Numbered from the stretch's first letter, positions 33,913 through 42,928 are shown. The stretch: DNA of 64,000 nt from Erythrobacter sp. F6033 (GCF_023016005.1 NZ_JALKAZ010000001.1:186001-250000), one strand, 5' to 3'. A program made the numbers and translations. Notes: generated by a model from the letters alone, not told the origin.

Positions 33913-35051
33913 GCAAGGCTCTCGATTATGCCAAGCGCCTGATTTCGGCGCGCAGCATTACGCCTGCGACCGGCGAAGTGTTTGACGAAATGGAAGCGAT
34001 GCTGACCCCGCTGGGCTTTGCAGTGCACCGCTTCACACGCGGCGAGGGGGAAGTGGGCAGCGACGAGGAAAAAGTCGAAAACCTGTTCGCGATCCGGCGC
34101 GGTCCGGCAGGTTCCAACCACTTCGCCTTTGCGGGCCATTTGGACGTCGTCCCACCGGGTGATGGCTGGGAAAGCGATCCGTTCAAACCCGAAGAGCGCG
34201 GCGAGCTGCTCTATGGGCGCGGCGCGGTTGATATGAAGGGCTCCATCGCCAGCATGGTCGCGGCGGTCGAACATGTCCCGCAGGATGCCGGCACGATCAG
34301 CTTTATCATCACCGGCGATGAAGAAGGCCCCGCGCTTCACGGCACCCGCGCGCTGATCGAGTATATGACCGCAGAGGGCATCCAGCCCGATCTGTGCCTC
34401 GTGGGTGAACCAACCAGCGTTCACCAGCTTGGTGATATGATGAAGATCGGTCGGCGCGGCTCGGTCAATATCTGGCTGGAGGTTGAAGGCACACAGGGCC
34501 ATGTTGCCTACCCGCACCTCGCCGACAATCCGATGCCCAAAATGGTCGCTATTCTGGCGGAGCTTGATGCGCTGATCCTCGATGAAGGCACCGACTGGTT
34601 CCAGCCAAGCAACCTCGAAATCACCGAATTCAATGTCGCGAACAAGGCGCATAATGTCATTCCGGCGAAAGCGACGGCGCGCATTTCTATCCGTTTCAAT
34701 GATACGCATTCGGGAGCAAGCCTTTCCGAAACCGTTACAGCCATCGCCGAAAAGCATGGCGGCACGGCGAGGCCCGTGATCAGCGGAGAGCCGTTTCTGA
34801 CCGCACCGGGCGCGTTTTCGGACATGCTGGCCAAGGCAATCGAAGACGAGACCGGTATCGCGCCAGAACCGTCGACCACTGGCGGCACGTCCGACGCCCG
34901 CTTCCTGCGCAGCGTATGCCCCGTGATCGAGTTTGGCCTTTGCAATGCGACGATGCATAAACGCGACGAGGCTGTGGCCATGCCCGACCTTGATGCGCTA
35001 GCCCGTATCTACACCAAAGCTGCGCTGGGGGCGCTGGCGCTCAAAGAATAA
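33909..35051 (+). CDS. dapE: Succinyl-diaminopimelate desuccinylase
   Basis: A 380-residue M20 metallohydrolase that removes succinate from N-succinyl-LL-diaminopimelate in lysine and peptidoglycan precursor synthesis. Zinc motifs: GHLDVVPPG, GRGAVDMKGS, TGDEEGP and the final His in ATMHKRDE; TTGGTSDARF is a DapE signature. Start overlaps the preceding stop (ATGA). dapB of the same pathway lies about 4 kb downstream on the other strand. Confidence 0.95.
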   Translation: MSKALDYAKRLISARSITPATGEVFDEMEAMLTPLGFAVHRFTRGEGEVGSDEEKVENLFAIRRGPAGSNHFAFAGHLDVVPPGDGWESDPFKPEERGELLYGRGAVDMKGSIASMVAAVEHVPQDAGTISFIITGDEEGPALHGTRALIEYMTAEGIQPDLCLVGEPTSVHQLGDMMKIGRRGSVNIWLEVEGTQGHVAYPHLADNPMPKMVAILAELDALILDEGTDWFQPSNLEITEFNVANKAHNVIPAKATARISIRFNDTHSGASLSETVTAIAEKHGGTARPVISGEPFLTAPGAFSDMLAKAIEDETGIAPEPSTTGGTSDARFLRSVCPVIEFGLCNATMHKRDEAVAMPDLDALARIYTKAALGALALKE

Positions 35052-35072
35052 TTCGGCCCGGGGATCGACATA

Positions 35073-36308
35073 ATGAAAACATGGTTTGCAATTCCATTGT
35101 GGCAGCGCGTTATCGGCGCGCTGATCCTTGGCATTATCGTCGGGCGCTTGTGGGGGCCGGAAGCGGAAAGCATCAAGATTATCGGCGATGTGTTTGTCGC
35201 CTTTATCAAGATGTTGGTTGTGCCGCTGATCTTCTTCAGCCTTGTCGCGGGTGTTGCCGCGATTGGTGACATTCGCAAACTGGGCGCGGTCGGCGGGCGC
35301 GCCATGCTGCTGTTTATTGTCAGCGGTCAGATTGCGGTGTGGCTCGGCCTGTTCCTCGGTACGGTGCTCGCGCCGGGGCTTGGCGTTGATACGACTGCCC
35401 TCAATGTTGGCGACACGCCGCCGCCCAATGACACGACGTGGCGCGATATGATCATGGGCATGATCCCGCAAAGCCCGGTTCAGGTGATGGCGGATGTGAA
35501 CGTCCTGCCGCTGATCATTTTCTCCCTGCTGATCGGCATCGGCATTCTGATGGCGAAAGAAGAGGGTGAGCCTGTGCTCAAAATCTTCGAAAGCGGCAGC
35601 GTGGTGATGCAGAAAGTCACCATGGTGGTGATGGAGCTGACCCCGTTTGGCGTCTTTGCCCTGATGGCATGGGTTGCGGGCACGCTGGGCTTTGATGCGC
35701 TTGCGGCCCTCGGCAAATTGGTGGCGCTGAACTATCTCGGATGCCTGCTGATTATCGCGCTGATCTATGGCGGGATGATCAAGTTTCTCGCCAAACTGCC
35801 GGTTATCGACTTCTTCCGCGGCATTATCGACGCAATCGCGGTGAGCTATTCCACGGCCAGTTCCAACGCGACGCTGCCAGTGACGCTCCGCTGTGCACGG
35901 CGGAACCTGGGCGTGTCGAATTCGGTTGCGAGTTTTGTGATCAGCCTCGGCGCGACGATCAATATGAACGGCACCGCGATGTATCTCGGCCTCGCGACCT
36001 TGTTCGGCGCGCAGATTTTCGGCGTCCCGCTGGACTGGACCGATTACTTCCTGATCTCGATCCTAGGCACTCTCGGAGCAGTGGGCGCAGCGGGCATTCC
36101 GGGCGCGGGCCTGATTATGATGGCTCTGGTATTCGGCGCGGTCGGCGTGCCGCTGGAAACGATCGCCTTTGTCGCAGGCGTGGACCGGATCATGGATATG
36201 ATGCGCACCACGACCAACGTGTCGGGCGACGCGGCTGTGGCGACGACAGTGGCGAGCATGACGGGTGAGATCGACAAAGCTGAGATGATCAGTGCTGACG
36301 ATGTTTAA
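35073..36308 (+). CDS. Dicarboxylate/amino acid:cation symporter (DAACS family)
   Basis: A 411-residue GltP/DctA-type transporter with eight membrane helices and two hairpins. The first hairpin has SYSTASSNATLPVTLRCAR (SSxT-type motif); helix 7 has ATINMNGTAMY (NMDGT-type motif with Asn for Asp), the second hairpin GAAGIPGAG, and helix 8 DRIMDMMRTTTNVSGD for substrate binding. The MMRTTTNVxGD pattern fits dicarboxylate or glutamate transport. Reads in line with dapE, 21-bp gap. Confidence 0.92.
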   Translation: MKTWFAIPLWQRVIGALILGIIVGRLWGPEAESIKIIGDVFVAFIKMLVVPLIFFSLVAGVAAIGDIRKLGAVGGRAMLLFIVSGQIAVWLGLFLGTVLAPGLGVDTTALNVGDTPPPNDTTWRDMIMGMIPQSPVQVMADVNVLPLIIFSLLIGIGILMAKEEGEPVLKIFESGSVVMQKVTMVVMELTPFGVFALMAWVAGTLGFDALAALGKLVALNYLGCLLIIALIYGGMIKFLAKLPVIDFFRGIIDAIAVSYSTASSNATLPVTLRCARRNLGVSNSVASFVISLGATINMNGTAMYLGLATLFGAQIFGVPLDWTDYFLISILGTLGAVGAAGIPGAGLIMMALVFGAVGVPLETIAFVAGVDRIMDMMRTTTNVSGDAAVATTVASMTGEIDKAEMISADDV

Positions 36309-36747
36309 GCGCATGCCAAAGAATTTGGGATTTGTTGCAGGAGCATTTTTGCTCGCCTCGCAGGCTGCGCTAGCAGAGCAGACTCCGCCTAGCGAGCTAC
36401 AAGTCGCTGAAGACTATGTCGAAGCCTACAACCAGCGCAACCTCGATGCGATGCTCGCGCTTATGCATCAAGACGTTCAGTGGTTGAGCGTTGAGGGCTC
36501 TGAGGTTGCAGTATTCGCCAATGGAAAGACTGATCTTAAAGAGCAGATGCGTGACTATCTAGCGTCGCCCCTTGCGACCCGTAGCACGATTGATGGCAGC
36601 GTAACTGATGGGCGGTTCGTCGCGGTCCGAGAAATTGCCATGTGGACCACCAGTGATGGCGAGGAGCGCTCGCAATCGGCTTTGGCGGTCTATGAGATAG
36701 AAAACGGACTGGTGCGGCGCGTTTGGTATTATCCGGCGACTCGTTAA
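36301..36747 (+). CDS. Exported SnoaL/NTF2-like protein
   Basis: A 148-residue protein with a signal peptide (about residues 1-26, cleavage near ALAE) and an NTF2-like cone fold: VAEDYVEAYNQRNLDAMLALMHQDVQW, then a beta-sheet region ending VRRVWYYPATR. Function unknown; NTF2-like proteins include isomerases and binding proteins. The start overlaps the transporter stop by 8 bases; a GTG three codons earlier is an alternative. It is tail-to-tail with nth with no gap. Confidence 0.78.
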   Translation: MFKRMPKNLGFVAGAFLLASQAALAEQTPPSELQVAEDYVEAYNQRNLDAMLALMHQDVQWLSVEGSEVAVFANGKTDLKEQMRDYLASPLATRSTIDGSVTDGRFVAVREIAMWTTSDGEERSQSALAVYEIENGLVRRVWYYPATR

Positions 36748-37398
36748 CTACCGCCCCTTCGGCTTTTCCGTCACCTTCTTCCTGAAGCTGCACAAATCCA
36801 CCAGATCACAGCGCCAGCATTCCGGCGTTCGCGCTTTGCAGGTGTAGCGGCCGTGCAGGATCAGCCAATGATGCGCGTGCAGGCGAAACGGCTGGGGCAC
36901 GCGCTTTTCCAGCTTGGCCTCGACCGCTTCGGGCGTTTTGCCCTTGGCCAGACCGGTCCGGTTGCCGACCCGCAGGATGTGGGTGTCGACCGCGAACGTC
37001 TCCTGCTTGAACCAGCAATTGAGCACGACGTTCGCTGTCTTACGACCCACGCCGGGTAGCCGCACAAGGTCTTCGCGTGTGTCCGGCACTTCGCCGCCAT
37101 ATTCGTCGATGAGCAGCTGTGAGAGCGCGATGACGTTCTTCGCTTTGGAGTTAAAAAGGCCAATCGTCTTGATGTGCTCGATGAGACCTTCCAACCCCAG
37201 ATCGAGCATCTGCTGCGGCGTCTCCACCTTTGCAAACAGCGCGCGGGTCGCCTTGTTCACGCCGACATCGGTCGCTTGTGCGGACAAAGCGACAGCCACG
37301 GTCAGCTGATAGGCATTGCCATATTCCAGCTCGGTCTCAGGCTCGGGATTGTCCTCCGCCAGACGGCGGAAGAATTCGAAGATCTGGTCTTTGGTCAT
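36748..37398 (-). CDS. nth: Endonuclease III
   Basis: A 216-residue bifunctional DNA glycosylase/AP lyase for oxidised pyrimidines. The HhH motif with catalytic Lys is LPGVGRKTANVVL, the catalytic Asp is in VDTHILRVGNR, and the 4Fe-4S site follows the C-x6-C-x2-C-x5-C pattern (CKARTPECWRCDLVDLC). ATG 37398 overlaps the TGA of the upstream M48 gene (ATGA), so it is preferred to an upstream TTG. Confidence 0.96.
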   Translation of the reverse strand: MTKDQIFEFFRRLAEDNPEPETELEYGNAYQLTVAVALSAQATDVGVNKATRALFAKVETPQQMLDLGLEGLIEHIKTIGLFNSKAKNVIALSQLLIDEYGGEVPDTREDLVRLPGVGRKTANVVLNCWFKQETFAVDTHILRVGNRTGLAKGKTPEAVEAKLEKRVPQPFRLHAHHWLILHGRYTCKARTPECWRCDLVDLCSFRKKVTEKPKGR

Positions 37399-38567
37399 TC
37401 TGCGGCGTTGGTCGTTTGGTTTTCTGCTTTCCAATCCATCGCCGCGCGCACCCGGTTTTTCACGGTCGGGTGAGTGTAAAACAGCGTTTCCTCCACCGGC
37501 CCGGCAAGAGGATAGCGGTACTCTGCGGTCTTCACGAGAGCGCCGGACAGCGCATCGGGCAGGTTCACAGTCTGCAGCGAATACATATCCGCCTCACGCT
37601 CGCCCACGCGGGTCAGCGTGTTGGTGATGGGTGTTGCAAGGGTGAAGAACAGCCCGATTGTGAAAACCAGAACGGGCAGTCCGCGCGGCTCCGAAATCTC
37701 TGCATCGCTGCCAAACAGGCGCGCAAACGCATTGTAAGTGCGCGCCGTTAGCCAGAACACCAGCACCGCCAGCGTGCTGAGCACCAGCACTGTGCGCCAC
37801 ACATGGCCGAGCACATAGTGGCCAATCTCATGCCCCGTCACGGCTTTCACTTCGTCCAGCGAAGCCTGATCCAGCGCAACGTCGGAAATGGCAATCCGCG
37901 CCGATCCGCCTACGCCCGAAACATTGGCGGTGAAATTGTTCGACTGGCGCGATCCATCAAACATAAAAACGCGGTCTTCCGGCACATCCGCTTCGGCGGC
38001 CAGTTCAAGCACCGCATCGCGCACTTCGCCTTCGGGGATAGGTTGGAAATCGTTGAACAAAGGCTCGATCACCATGGGCGAAAGCAGCAACATGAAGCTG
38101 ATAGTGGCTGCGACAAGGCCGCCGCTCCACGCCCACCACCAGCGACCCGTCCGCTTGATCAGGACATAGAGGCCGACGAGGAATAGCCCACCGAGAACGG
38201 CCGCGAGAACCGTGCTGATGGCGCTTTGGCCGAGATAATCGCCCAGCGGCTGCGCGGTGCGATCATACTGCGTCTCCCGCCACCAATCGGTGTAGATGGA
38301 ATAGGGCAGGGCGATGATCGTCGACACCAGCAGATAGACCACCGCGATCAGCCAGGTGCGCACGGTAAACCCGCGCTTTTCCAGCTTCGCTGTGAGCTTA
38401 TCCAGAATGCCACTTTTCACGATGATCCATGTGACCAGCGCGCTGACGATAAGCCCTGTCAGCATAAGCCAGTGATTGCCGGTGGTGTAATCACGCGCAA
38501 GATCCAGCTCAGCCTGGCTCAGGCTGGCGAGATGCGCTTCGGTTGCTGCTTTTGGATCGAATGCCAT
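37395..38567 (-). CDS. Ste24-like M48 metalloprotease (CAAX protease 1 type)
   Basis: A 390-residue membrane protease. N-terminal M48_N-type helices (about 35-170, including QYDRTAQPLGDYLG) precede the zinc motif HEIGH (246-250) and the Glu ligand in GEREADMYSLQ; SRQSNNFTANVSGVGGSARI is a Ste24 signature. Bacterial members handle membrane-protein quality control. Longer and of another subfamily than the M48 gene at 15376. Coupled to nth. Confidence 0.92.
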   Translation of the reverse strand: MAFDPKAATEAHLASLSQAELDLARDYTTGNHWLMLTGLIVSALVTWIIVKSGILDKLTAKLEKRGFTVRTWLIAVVYLLVSTIIALPYSIYTDWWRETQYDRTAQPLGDYLGQSAISTVLAAVLGGLFLVGLYVLIKRTGRWWWAWSGGLVAATISFMLLLSPMVIEPLFNDFQPIPEGEVRDAVLELAAEADVPEDRVFMFDGSRQSNNFTANVSGVGGSARIAISDVALDQASLDEVKAVTGHEIGHYVLGHVWRTVLVLSTLAVLVFWLTARTYNAFARLFGSDAEISEPRGLPVLVFTIGLFFTLATPITNTLTRVGEREADMYSLQTVNLPDALSGALVKTAEYRYPLAGPVEETLFYTHPTVKNRVRAAMDWKAENQTTNAAE

Positions 38568-38608
38568 CGTGTGTCCCCCTCGTGTCGCCTAGTTGGGCGA
38601 AAAATGTA

Positions 38609-39340
38609 TCAGGCAAGCCCCAGCACATCATTCATGGAATACCGCCCTGCTTCTCTGCCAATCAGCCATTCCGCTCCACGAACAGCGCCGCGGGCGAAGA
38701 TCATGCGGTTTTCGGCTGAGTGCGACAAAGTGATGCGTTCTTCGTTGCCAGCAAAGATCACGCTGTGATCGCCAGCGACCGTGCCGCCGCGCAGCGTGGC
38801 AAAGCCGATATCGCCCTCGGTCCGCGCGCCTGTTTGCCCGTGGCGACCGCTATCCATCGCATCGGAAAGGTTGACGCCGCGCGCTTCAGCAGCGGCCTCC
38901 CCCAGCAGTTTTGCGGTGCCTGATGGGGCATCCACTTTCATCCGGTGATGCATTTCCAGCACCTCGATATCCCAGTCCGGCCCAAGCTTTGCAGCGGCTT
39001 CCTTCACCAGATGCGCGAGCAATGTCACGCCGAGCGAGGTGTTGCCCGTTTGCAGAACGGGGATCGTTTCGGCGGCCTCCGCAAGAGCAACAAAATGTTC
39101 TTCTTCCAGACCGGTTGTGCCGATGATGATGGGAATTCCGGCTGCTTGGGCTGCTTTCAGATTGGTCTCAAGCGCTTCGGGAGAGGAAAAATCGACCACA
39201 ACGTCGCACTGATCCAGCAGCGGGGTTGGGTCGCCGCCCAAATCGACGCCCACGCGAAATTCGTGACCCGCTTCCTCGATAGCGGCGGCAATGGCCTGCC
39301 CCATGCGGCCCTTGTGTCCGATAATGCCAAACTGCGCCAT
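38609..39340 (-). CDS. dapB: 4-hydroxy-tetrahydrodipicolinate reductase
   Basis: A 243-residue reductase of the lysine/diaminopimelate pathway. Dinucleotide-binding GHKGRMGQAI at the N-terminus, DFSSPEAL, GTTGL, and the catalytic/substrate stretch EMHHRMKVDAPSGTA are all present; LRGGTVAGDHSVIFAG follows. ATG 39340 chosen; an in-frame GTG six codons upstream exists. The divergent sirtuin gene begins only 26 bases away. Confidence 0.96.
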   Translation of the reverse strand: MAQFGIIGHKGRMGQAIAAAIEEAGHEFRVGVDLGGDPTPLLDQCDVVVDFSSPEALETNLKAAQAAGIPIIIGTTGLEEEHFVALAEAAETIPVLQTGNTSLGVTLLAHLVKEAAAKLGPDWDIEVLEMHHRMKVDAPSGTAKLLGEAAAEARGVNLSDAMDSGRHGQTGARTEGDIGFATLRGGTVAGDHSVIFAGNEERITLSHSAENRMIFARGAVRGAEWLIGREAGRYSMNDVLGLA

Positions 39341-39366
39341 TGATCCCGAAGCCTCCACCGTGTTTC

Positions 39367-40086
39367 ATGCTGATTATGACAGAGATCAATCGCATCGTCA
39401 TCCTTACAGGCGCAGGCATTTCAGCAGAAAGCGGGATTGATACGTTTCGCTCAGCGGGCGGGCTGTGGGAGCAGCACAAGGTTGAGGATGTCGCCACGCC
39501 TGAAGGCTTCGCGCGCGATCCCGATCTGGTGTTGGGCTTTTACGATATGCGGCGTGAGGCGCTTTCCAAGGTTGACCCCAATCCGGCCCACCGCGCTCTG
39601 GCAAAACTGGAAGCGGAGTTTGCTGGCGAGCTGTTGCTGGTGACGCAGAATGTCGATGATTTGCACGAACGGGGCGGATCACGGCAGGTGCTGCATATGC
39701 ATGGTGAACTCAAAAGCGCGCTCTGCACATCCTGTGAAATACGCAGCCCGTGGGACGCACCGATGGCTGACCGTCCGCCATGCCCGATATGTCAGGCACC
39801 AACCCTACGCCCCGATGTCGTGTGGTTTGGCGAGATGCCGTATCAGATGGACCGAATTTACGGCGCTCTGGGATCGGCCGACCTGTTCGTGAGCATCGGG
39901 ACAAGCGGCGCGGTCTATCCGGCGGCGGGCTTTGTGCAAGAAGCGCGGCAATGTGGCGCGCGGACGCTGGAGCTGAACCTAGAGCCAAGCGAGGGCACGC
40001 ATTTCTTCCACGAAGCGCGCCATGGCCCAGCGGGAGAATTGGTGCCGCAATGGGTGGATGAGATTTTGGGTTGTGCTATCAGCTGA
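39367..40086 (+). CDS. cobB: NAD-dependent protein deacylase (sirtuin)
   Basis: A 239-residue class III sirtuin. NAD site GAGISAESGIDTFRSAGGLW, QNVDDLHERGG, catalytic His in LHMHGEL, zinc Cys in CTSCE and CPICQ, GTSGAVYPAA. FYDMRREAL supplies Tyr59 and Arg62, the pair that in CobB and SIRT5 binds succinyl or malonyl groups, so desuccinylation is likely. An ATG three codons later (39376) is an alternative start; neither has a good ribosome-binding site. Confidence 0.94.
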   Translation: MLIMTEINRIVILTGAGISAESGIDTFRSAGGLWEQHKVEDVATPEGFARDPDLVLGFYDMRREALSKVDPNPAHRALAKLEAEFAGELLLVTQNVDDLHERGGSRQVLHMHGELKSALCTSCEIRSPWDAPMADRPPCPICQAPTLRPDVVWFGEMPYQMDRIYGALGSADLFVSIGTSGAVYPAAGFVQEARQCGARTLELNLEPSEGTHFFHEARHGPAGELVPQWVDEILGCAIS

Positions 40087-40143
40087 GCCGCAAATCCCCA
40101 CATTTACACACCAGAGGTGACTGCATCGAGGAGCAAAAGACGA

Positions 40144-40620
40144 TCAGCATTCATTCGCAACATGCTTCCAATCGAAATTGGTTTTCATGTCCTTCCCGAC
40201 AATCACTCCGTTGCCCGGATCACCCGACATTTCTACTCCGATTTTAACATCGTTGTCGCCAGTCGCAATTGAGATTGGCCCGGACAAGGCGCCGCATGTC
40301 ATCTTCGCCTTCAATATCGAAACATTGCTAAGGCTGGTGAATTCTCGATCAGATAAGGAGCACCCCGCTTCCAAATACTTACTCAAGAACACTGTTTCGA
40401 TTTGATCGAAGGACGTCACCCGGTCGGATGCACAAAGCTTGGCCTCGGAAGCTTGAACGACTGTCTGGTTAGCCAAATTCAGCAATTTGATATCGGCTTG
40501 CCATGTGCCTGATGTCAGATTTATCGAATGACCTGAAGTACCCTCAGCGTGAGTCGGTGTAAGGCCGTGTGAAGTCGCCAGAATTGAAATGAGACAAATG
40601 GCGAAGATGTGCTTTTTCAT
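40144..40620 (-). CDS. Exported protein, possibly DUF3617-like
   Basis: A 158-residue exported protein with a Lys-Lys signal peptide (about 1-26). The mature part has SGTWQADIKLLNL, four Cys (KLCAS, AGCSLS, MTCGAL, NEC) in the spacing expected for two disulfides, and ends FDWKHVANEC, which resembles DUF3617. Base composition is more A+T-rich than in neighbours. ATG 40620 is supported by AGAGAG upstream. Function unknown. Confidence 0.6.
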   Translation of the reverse strand: MKKHIFAICLISILATSHGLTPTHAEGTSGHSINLTSGTWQADIKLLNLANQTVVQASEAKLCASDRVTSFDQIETVFLSKYLEAGCSLSDREFTSLSNVSILKAKMTCGALSGPISIATGDNDVKIGVEMSGDPGNGVIVGKDMKTNFDWKHVANEC

Positions 40621-40750
40621 GACGAGCTCTCTGAAACCTAAATACACGTTAACGTTAGCCATGAAGCTATGAATGCTCAACCTGGGTCTCATGGCAAGCT
40701 TCGTCTGTATCTATCATCGTAGCTTCTAGAAGAAGTTTTAGAGGCCGCCT

Positions 40751-41539
40751 CTACTTCTTCTTCACCGGAGGCTGTTTGCGGGTGAAAATAAGCTCAGTCT
40801 CACTCGAAGCGCTTGCATCGAAACGATAGCCCTCCGCATCAAAACCCCGCAGGTCGTCTGCCTTTTCGATCCGGTTTTCGATGATCCAGCGGGCCATCAA
40901 TCCGCGTGCGTATTTTACGTGATACATCAGCCGCCGCGCTTCGCCGTCTTTCACGTTGAGGAAGCTGGCCTCAATCACTTTGCCTGGCAGCACACTGGTG
41001 TCGACAGCCTTGAAATATTCATTCGAGGCAAGGTTCACGACAGTGTTGTCGCCGTGGTCGTTCAAATCCTCGGCCAGCTTTTCACCAATCCGGCTGCCCC
41101 AAAAATCATAAAGCGATTTGCCACGCGGATTGGCCATCTTGGTGCCCATTTCGAGCCGGTAGGGCTGGATCGCATCCATCGGTCTAAGCAAACCATACAA
41201 ACCGGACAATATCCGCAAATGGTCCTGCGCATAGGCCAGCGCTGCATCGTCCATGCTCTTGGCCTCAAGCCCCCAATAGACATCGCCATCAAATGTAAGC
41301 CCGGCTGGTTTTGACGAATTGCTTCGGCCTTCCAGATCGAACGCTTTGAACCGCTCTGCATTGAGCTCGGCAAGGTTGTCCGAGATTTTCATCAGCTTGC
41401 CCAGCTGGCCTGCGCTTTGCTTTTTTGCGACTTTCGCGATTTCGCGCGTGTCGTCTTGCAGGCGCGGGCGGGTCACTTCAAGCGTGGTTGCCATCTCGTC
41501 AAAGTTGAGTTTTTTGGCGGGTGAGAGAAGGGTAATCAT
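40751..41539 (-). CDS. yaaA: Peroxide stress protein YaaA (DUF328/UPF0246)
   Basis: A 262-residue YaaA homologue. Signature: MITLLSPAKKLNF, SDNLAELNAERFKAF, DGDVYWGLEAKSM, LSGLYGLLRPMDAIQPYRLEMGTKMANPRGKSLYDFW is split across the family core, and NLASNEYFKAV. In E. coli YaaA limits free iron and Fenton damage under H2O2. Basic C-terminus TRKQPPVKKK. Monocistronic. Confidence 0.95.
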   Translation of the reverse strand: MITLLSPAKKLNFDEMATTLEVTRPRLQDDTREIAKVAKKQSAGQLGKLMKISDNLAELNAERFKAFDLEGRSNSSKPAGLTFDGDVYWGLEAKSMDDAALAYAQDHLRILSGLYGLLRPMDAIQPYRLEMGTKMANPRGKSLYDFWGSRIGEKLAEDLNDHGDNTVVNLASNEYFKAVDTSVLPGKVIEASFLNVKDGEARRLMYHVKYARGLMARWIIENRIEKADDLRGFDAEGYRFDASASSETELIFTRKQPPVKKK

Positions 41540-41691
41540 GGATGTGTCCTAGACAGTCGCTCAGGATTCAATGCTTGGCGTGAGCCTAGAGCATTCACGA
41601 CGCCGCTTCCACGCCTTTGCCATGCTCACAGTTATCGAATTTTCTGTTTCTCGCACCTGGGATGGACAGGCTGATGAGGATTTGCCGCCAT

Positions 41692-42099
41692 CTAAGCTTC
41701 GGGAAACCGCATCACCCAAATCGCGATAGCCAGCAGCGCGCTGGCGAAACCCATAAAGCCCGCAATCAGCTTCATATTGATGCGCTTGATCGGCTCAGCC
41801 TTATGCGCATCAAGCCGTTTCTGAACAGCGCAGCCTCTGTTCTGCGCCGCGTAGAAAATGAAGATGCCGATGATCATAAAAATCGTTGCGATGACTTTGG
41901 GGACCCAAGCCGGCTCCATCGAATTGAACAGCGCGTTGAAGCCCAGGCCGATACCAACCGATGCGAGGCCGGTGCGCATCCATCCGGCAAAGGTGCGCTC
42001 ATTCGCCATAATGGTCCGGTCTTCGGCCCAATCAGTGCGATCCTCGGCCAGATCGGTGCGGTCTTCAGCAAGTTCGTTGGAATTTTTATCGTCGCTCAT
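41692..42099 (-). CDS. DUF202/YidH-family membrane protein with heptad repeats
   Basis: A 135-residue protein: three membrane helices (about 50-67, 72-91, 112-130) of the DUF202/YidH type with NERTFAGWMRTGLASVGIG. Ahead of it are repeated heptads LAEDRTD, LAEDRTD, WAEDRTI, MANERTF (residues 10-37), which extend the ERT motif normally seen once or twice. The start overlaps the ThiF-like stop (ATGA). Function unknown. Confidence 0.85.
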   Translation of the reverse strand: MSDDKNSNELAEDRTDLAEDRTDWAEDRTIMANERTFAGWMRTGLASVGIGLGFNALFNSMEPAWVPKVIATIFMIIGIFIFYAAQNRGCAVQKRLDAHKAEPIKRINMKLIAGFMGFASALLAIAIWVMRFPEA

Positions 42100-42869
42100 C
42101 GAGGCACTCCGCATCCTTTGCAGGCTTCATCCTTGGCAATGTTCAGCGTCCGCATGCCCGGTTTCATCCCGTCGAGAATGTGCAGCTTGCCGAATTGTGG
42201 CTCGCCAAACGCGCTGACTCCTTGGAGCAATATCCGCACCGCCTGCATCGCTGCAAAGCTGCCGACCCATCCCGCCATTGCGCCAAGCATCCCGTCATCG
42301 GCGCAGGTGTCGCAATCTTCCGCGTCAAACGCATCGCCAACAAAGCAGCGGTAGCAGGGTTGATCCGCGAGGTGCCCGGCAAAGGCTCCGACCTGCCCCT
42401 GAAAGCGGCCTACAGCAGCAGAAAGGAGCGGGGTGCGCTCTGCGACGCAGGCATCGGACACCGCGAGGCGAGTCGCGAAATTGTCCGTTCCATCGAGCAC
42501 GAGATCGGCGCCTTCGATCAAACGTCCTGCATTGTCTGCGCTGATCCGCGAATCTGAAATTTCGACGTCTAAAGCTTCATCGAAATTGGCGAGCCAGCGG
42601 CGCGCGCTGGTCGCTTTGCCGTGGCCAACATCGCGGGTGGTGAAGATGGTTTGGCGCTGAAGGTTGCTGACATCGACGACATCATCATCGATTAGAGTGA
42701 GACGCCCGATGCCGGAGGCTGCAAGATATTGCAGCGCGGGTGATCCGATGCCGCCAAGGCCGATGATCGCAATGTGCTTGTCCGCCAAAGCAACCTGACC
42801 CGCGCCGCCGATTTCAGGAATGACGATATGGCGCGCGAAACGGTCTAGGCGGGCTGGGGACAAGCTCAT
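42096..42869 (-). CDS. ThiF/MoeB/HesA-family adenylyltransferase
   Basis: A 257-residue E1-like enzyme that adenylates the C-terminus of ThiS/MoaD-like sulfur carriers. Motifs: RHIVIPEIGGAGQ, nucleotide loop GLGGIGSPALQYLAASG, DDDVVDVSNLQRQ, DGTDNFATRL, and the zinc Cys pairs CYRC and CKGC. No ThiS or MoaD gene is near, so thiamine versus molybdopterin cannot be decided. It is coupled to the DUF202 gene. Confidence 0.9.
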   Translation of the reverse strand: MSLSPARLDRFARHIVIPEIGGAGQVALADKHIAIIGLGGIGSPALQYLAASGIGRLTLIDDDVVDVSNLQRQTIFTTRDVGHGKATSARRWLANFDEALDVEISDSRISADNAGRLIEGADLVLDGTDNFATRLAVSDACVAERTPLLSAAVGRFQGQVGAFAGHLADQPCYRCFVGDAFDAEDCDTCADDGMLGAMAGWVGSFAAMQAVRILLQGVSAFGEPQFGKLHILDGMKPGMRTLNIAKDEACKGCGVPR

Positions 42870-42897
42870 GGAGAAGCTGTTGGCATGATGTGCACAA

Positions 42898-42928
42898 CCT
42901 GTCGACAGGGCTGTGCATAGCCCTGTCG
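42898..42928. repeat. Overlapping alternative hairpins downstream of dnaA
   Basis: CGACAGGGCT (42903-42912) pairs with AGCCCTGTCG (42919-42928) around GTGCAT. The left arm also forms a perfect 12-bp palindrome CCTGTCGACAGG (42898-42909), so two structures exclude each other. It lies 37 bases after the dnaA stop on the minus strand; no T run follows. Confidence 0.65.

Noticed and set aside
33720..34958. Long open frame antisense to dapE (about 412 codons)
   Set aside because: dapE is clearly coding; the antisense product has no family features.
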